Positions 4,978-8,162 of a stretch of DNA of 8,162 bases are shown here, piece after piece. Below the pieces are notes generated by a model that did no database searches, was not told the origin of the DNA, and saw nothing but the letters and a program-made list of their open reading frames with translations. The position numbers and the translations under genes are program-made. How positions within the stretch are numbered: the first letter of the stretch is position 1; each line of letters opens with the position of its first letter. Origin of the DNA: Chloroflexota bacterium (GTDB taxonomy: Bacteria > Chloroflexota > Dehalococcoidia > DSTF01 > JACRBR01); assembly GCA_021813085.1 (NCBI GenBank), contig JAKAMA010000091.1:1-8162 (forward strand), read 5' to 3'.

Positions 4978-5049
4978 ATGCACCAGGCCCATGGCCTGAC
5001 GCCTCGATCGGGCGGCTTATGTTGTCGTAGGGAGGAAGCAGCACGTTGA
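4978..5049 (+). promoter_or_regulatory. rpsA leader with hairpin and overlapping 23-codon upstream ORF
   Basis: The rpsA leader contains a perfect 6-bp hairpin, CAGGCC (4984-4989) with GGCCTG (4993-4998), and an ATG at 4978 opening a 23-residue frame. Its TGA (5047-5049) overlaps the rpsA TTG start (5046-5048). The rpsA Shine-Dalgarno (GGGAGGA, 5030-5036) lies inside this frame, so ribosomes translating it would finish at the S1 start. The upstream ATG lacks a clear Shine-Dalgarno and may be chance. S1 represses its own translation through leader structure in enterobacteria; whether that holds here is unknown. Confidence 0.3.
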
Positions 5050-6659
5050 CCGAACTCAGTAGTGGCGGGGTCGCCGAGGCGAACAGCCCGGAGGACGCCG
5101 CCTACACCATGCAGGACTGGCTCGATGGCGGATCGGACTTCAAGACCTTGCGCCGCGGCGAGGTCGTCGAGGGGACGATCATGGCGCTCCAGCGCGATGG
5201 CGTGCTCGTCGATCTCGGCTCGAAGTCAGAGGGCATCATCCCGCCACACGAGATGCACTCGATGGGCGCCGACCCGATGAGCAAGGTCTCGGTCGGCGAG
5301 ACCATCCTCGTCTACGTGATGCAGCCGGAGGCCGACCAGGGGCAGATCATGCTCTCCGTCGACCGCGCCCGCGGTGAACGCGGCTGGCGCGTGCTGCAGC
5401 AGCGCTTCGAAGAGGGCGAGGCGTTCGAAGGCGAGGTCACCGGCTACAACAAGGGTGGCCTGCTGGTCAACGTCGAGGGCGTCCACGCCTTCGTGCCGCT
5501 GTCACAGGTCGTCGGCGTGCGCCCCGACCGCGACGAGGGCGATGGCGGTCTCGGTCAGGCCGTCGGCAAGAAGCTGCGCCTGAAAGTGATCGAGATCAAC
5601 CGCCGGCGCAACCGCGTCATCCTCTCCGAGCGCGCGGCACTGCAGGAGTGGCGCTCGCAGCAGAAGGACCGCCTCCTCTCCGAGTTGAAGGAGGGCGAGA
5701 TCCGCAAGGGCCGCGTCTCGAGCGTGCGCAGCTTCGGCGTCTTCATCGACCTGGGCGGCGCCGATGGCCTGGCGCACCTCAGCGAGGTCTCGTGGGACCG
5801 CAACCGCTCGCCCGAGGAGATGTACCACGTCGGCGACGAGGTCGACGTCTACATCATGAAGGTCGACCCGGAGACAAAGAAGATCGCACTCAGCCTGCGC
5901 CGCGCTCAACCGGAGCAGTGGGACCTGATCGTCGACAAATACCAGGTCGGACGCGTCGTGCCGGGGATGGTGACCAAGCTCGTGACGTTCGGCGCCTTCG
6001 CCCGCATCGAGGGCCCCGTCGAGGGCCTGATTCACGTGTCCGAGCTCGTGGACCGGCGCATCGCCCACCCCAAGGAGGTCGTGCGCGAGGGCGACCTGCT
6101 GCCGCTCAAGATCGTCCGCATCGAGCGCGACCGCCACCGCCTCGGCCTCAGCCTGCGCGAGGCGCGCGAGGAGGGCGAGCGCATGGGCTTCCGCTTCACC
6201 GACGGCGGCGAGGTGATGGAAGTGCCCGAGGACGTCCGCAAGGAGTTCGAGGAGCGCGAGGGCATCGTCCTCCCCGAGCGCGCCGCGGGCGATGCGCGCA
6301 CGAGCGAACCTGCGCCGGCCGAGGCGCGGCAGCCCGCGCCCGACGCCGCCCCCGCGTCGCTGCCCGCCGCGCCCGAGCCCGAGGAACCCCCGCGCAGCGC
6401 CATGGCGGACGCCCTCGAAGCCTCGGGCGTTGCCGGAGCGTTCAAGGATGCCGCCATGGCGGACGATCAGGCGATGCCGGACGCGATCACCGAAACGCCC
6501 GCGGGACCAGAGGCCCCGCTTGAGGTAGCGGGCCCTGACGCCGCATCCGAACTTCTTGCGCCCGTGGCAACGGAAGAGGTCGCACCCGTGGTGACGGACG
6601 ACGGCGACGCCGGCGAGGACGCGGAGCCCGAGCACGCAGCAGCGGAAAAGAACCCGTAG
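5046..6659 (+). CDS. rpsA: 30S ribosomal protein S1 (four S1 domains plus long acidic/Ala-Pro tail)
   Basis: This 537-residue protein has four S1 RNA-binding (OB-fold) domains: about residues 38-107 (VVEGTIMALQRDGVLVDLGSKSEG...), 125-196 (AFEGEVTGYNKGGLLVNVEG), 217-286 (IRKGRVSSVRSFGVFIDLGG...GLAHLSEVSW) and 302-371 (GRVVPGMVTKLVTFGAFARIEG...GLIHVSEL). S1 helps the 30S subunit bind and unfold mRNA at initiation. Four domains is usual outside Proteobacteria, where E. coli has six. Domains 3 and 4 carry the best FGxFxxL/I and GLxHxSE signatures. From about 408 the protein becomes a low-complexity tail of roughly 130 residues rich in Ala, Pro, Glu and Asp, likely disordered. The start is TTG at 5046, 10 bases after GGAGG (5031-5035). 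An extended -10 lies at 4945-4953, and the bS22-type gene is divergent. clpC follows after 228 bases. Confidence 0.93.
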   Translation: MTELSSGGVAEANSPEDAAYTMQDWLDGGSDFKTLRRGEVVEGTIMALQRDGVLVDLGSKSEGIIPPHEMHSMGADPMSKVSVGETILVYVMQPEADQGQIMLSVDRARGERGWRVLQQRFEEGEAFEGEVTGYNKGGLLVNVEGVHAFVPLSQVVGVRPDRDEGDGGLGQAVGKKLRLKVIEINRRRNRVILSERAALQEWRSQQKDRLLSELKEGEIRKGRVSSVRSFGVFIDLGGADGLAHLSEVSWDRNRSPEEMYHVGDEVDVYIMKVDPETKKIALSLRRAQPEQWDLIVDKYQVGRVVPGMVTKLVTFGAFARIEGPVEGLIHVSELVDRRIAHPKEVVREGDLLPLKIVRIERDRHRLGLSLREAREEGERMGFRFTDGGEVMEVPEDVRKEFEEREGIVLPERAAGDARTSEPAPAEARQPAPDAAPASLPAAPEPEEPPRSAMADALEASGVAGAFKDAAMADDQAMPDAITETPAGPEAPLEVAGPDAASELLAPVATEEVAPVVTDDGDAGEDAEPEHAAAEKNP

Positions 6660-6887
6660 GGCGTTAACGGCGAGGACGCCGGCGACGTTGTACTGATCGA
6701 GGGACCCGGCTGCGGAGATGGCCGGAGCGCGGACGGAAGATGGGGGGATCACCAGTCGCGGCGCCGGGGAGGGCGTCCGATCAATGAAGAGCCTGCGGAG
6801 CGGGCGGACGCGTTGATACTGGACTTCGAAGCCTCCGTTGTGATAAGTTGGTTAAGAAGAGTTAGCAATTAATGCTGGAGCGCTGCG
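6660..6887 (+). other. rpsA-clpC intergenic region with hairpins and an AT-rich promoter-like segment
   Basis: No gene is visible. Just past the rpsA stop is a small hairpin, CGGCG (6668-6672) with CGCCG (6677-6681), possibly a weak terminator without a T-tract. GCGTCCG (6773-6779) and CGGACGC (6805-6811) form a 7-bp stem with a 25-base loop. TTGATA (6813-6818) and the AT-rich stretch 6838-6873 look promoter-like, but no -35/-10 pair with good spacing can be chosen. AGCA-N5-TGCT (6864-6876) is a short inverted repeat close to the clpC start. It fits neither the CIRCE nor the CtsR heptamer pattern. Confidence 0.4.

Positions 6888-8162
<1,275 letters not shown>

Noticed and set aside
5502..6752. 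416-codon - strand frame opposite rpsA
   Set aside because: Shadow of the S1 gene; Leu/Ala/Arg/His/Asp-rich with no recognisable domain.
6862..6878. CIRCE (HrcA) element before clpC
   Set aside because: Only TTAGCA and an imperfect TGCTGG match, and they are 5 bases apart instead of the pattern TTAGCACTC-N9-GAGTGCTAA.

Overview
The window is GC-rich and densely coded on both strands. The gene set is a four-domain ribosomal protein S1, a ClpC-type AAA+ unfoldase, an F420-type luciferase-like oxidoreductase and a tiny bS22-type ribosomal protein. This suggests a high-GC Gram-positive-like lineage, most plausibly Chloroflexota (Dehalococcoidia or a relative), with Actinomycetota as the alternative. 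That placement is an inference from protein style; no rRNA or other marker is present.

Layout, left to right. (1) The 3' part of an F420-dependent oxidoreductase gene on + (1-620) converges on a PAP2 phosphatase gene on - (762-1397), with a strong hairpin between them. (2) DNA polymerase IV (dinB, -, 1475-2548) lies upstream of and in the same direction as the PAP2 gene. (3) A 440-base stretch without a large gene (2549-2988) is the most interesting part. It holds a promoter-like pair, a perfect Shine-Dalgarno, a 14-codon ORF with two Trp codons, several mutually exclusive RNA pairings, and a strong intrinsic terminator ending 13 bases before the next start codon. Together these look like a transcription-attenuation leader. 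(4) An orotate phosphoribosyltransferase-like gene follows (+, 2989-3645). It overlaps tail-to-tail by four bases with a small helix-turn-helix regulator (-, 3642-3857), which has its own promoter and a candidate operator. (5) A 157-residue protein of unknown function lies on - (4009-4482). (6) A 32-residue, very basic bS22/AURKAIP1-COX24-type ribosomal protein gene (-, 4670-4768) has a terminator and a clear promoter. It is divergent from rpsA (+, 5046-6659). (7) After a 228-base spacer, clpC starts (+, 6888) and runs off the right edge.

Functionally the right half is translation and protein quality control: two ribosomal proteins fired from one divergent control region, then the ClpC unfoldase. 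The left half is a mix of metabolism, membrane lipid phosphatase and DNA damage tolerance. No mobile element, CRISPR array, tRNA or rRNA was seen. The least ordinary element is the putative attenuator at about 2696-2980.
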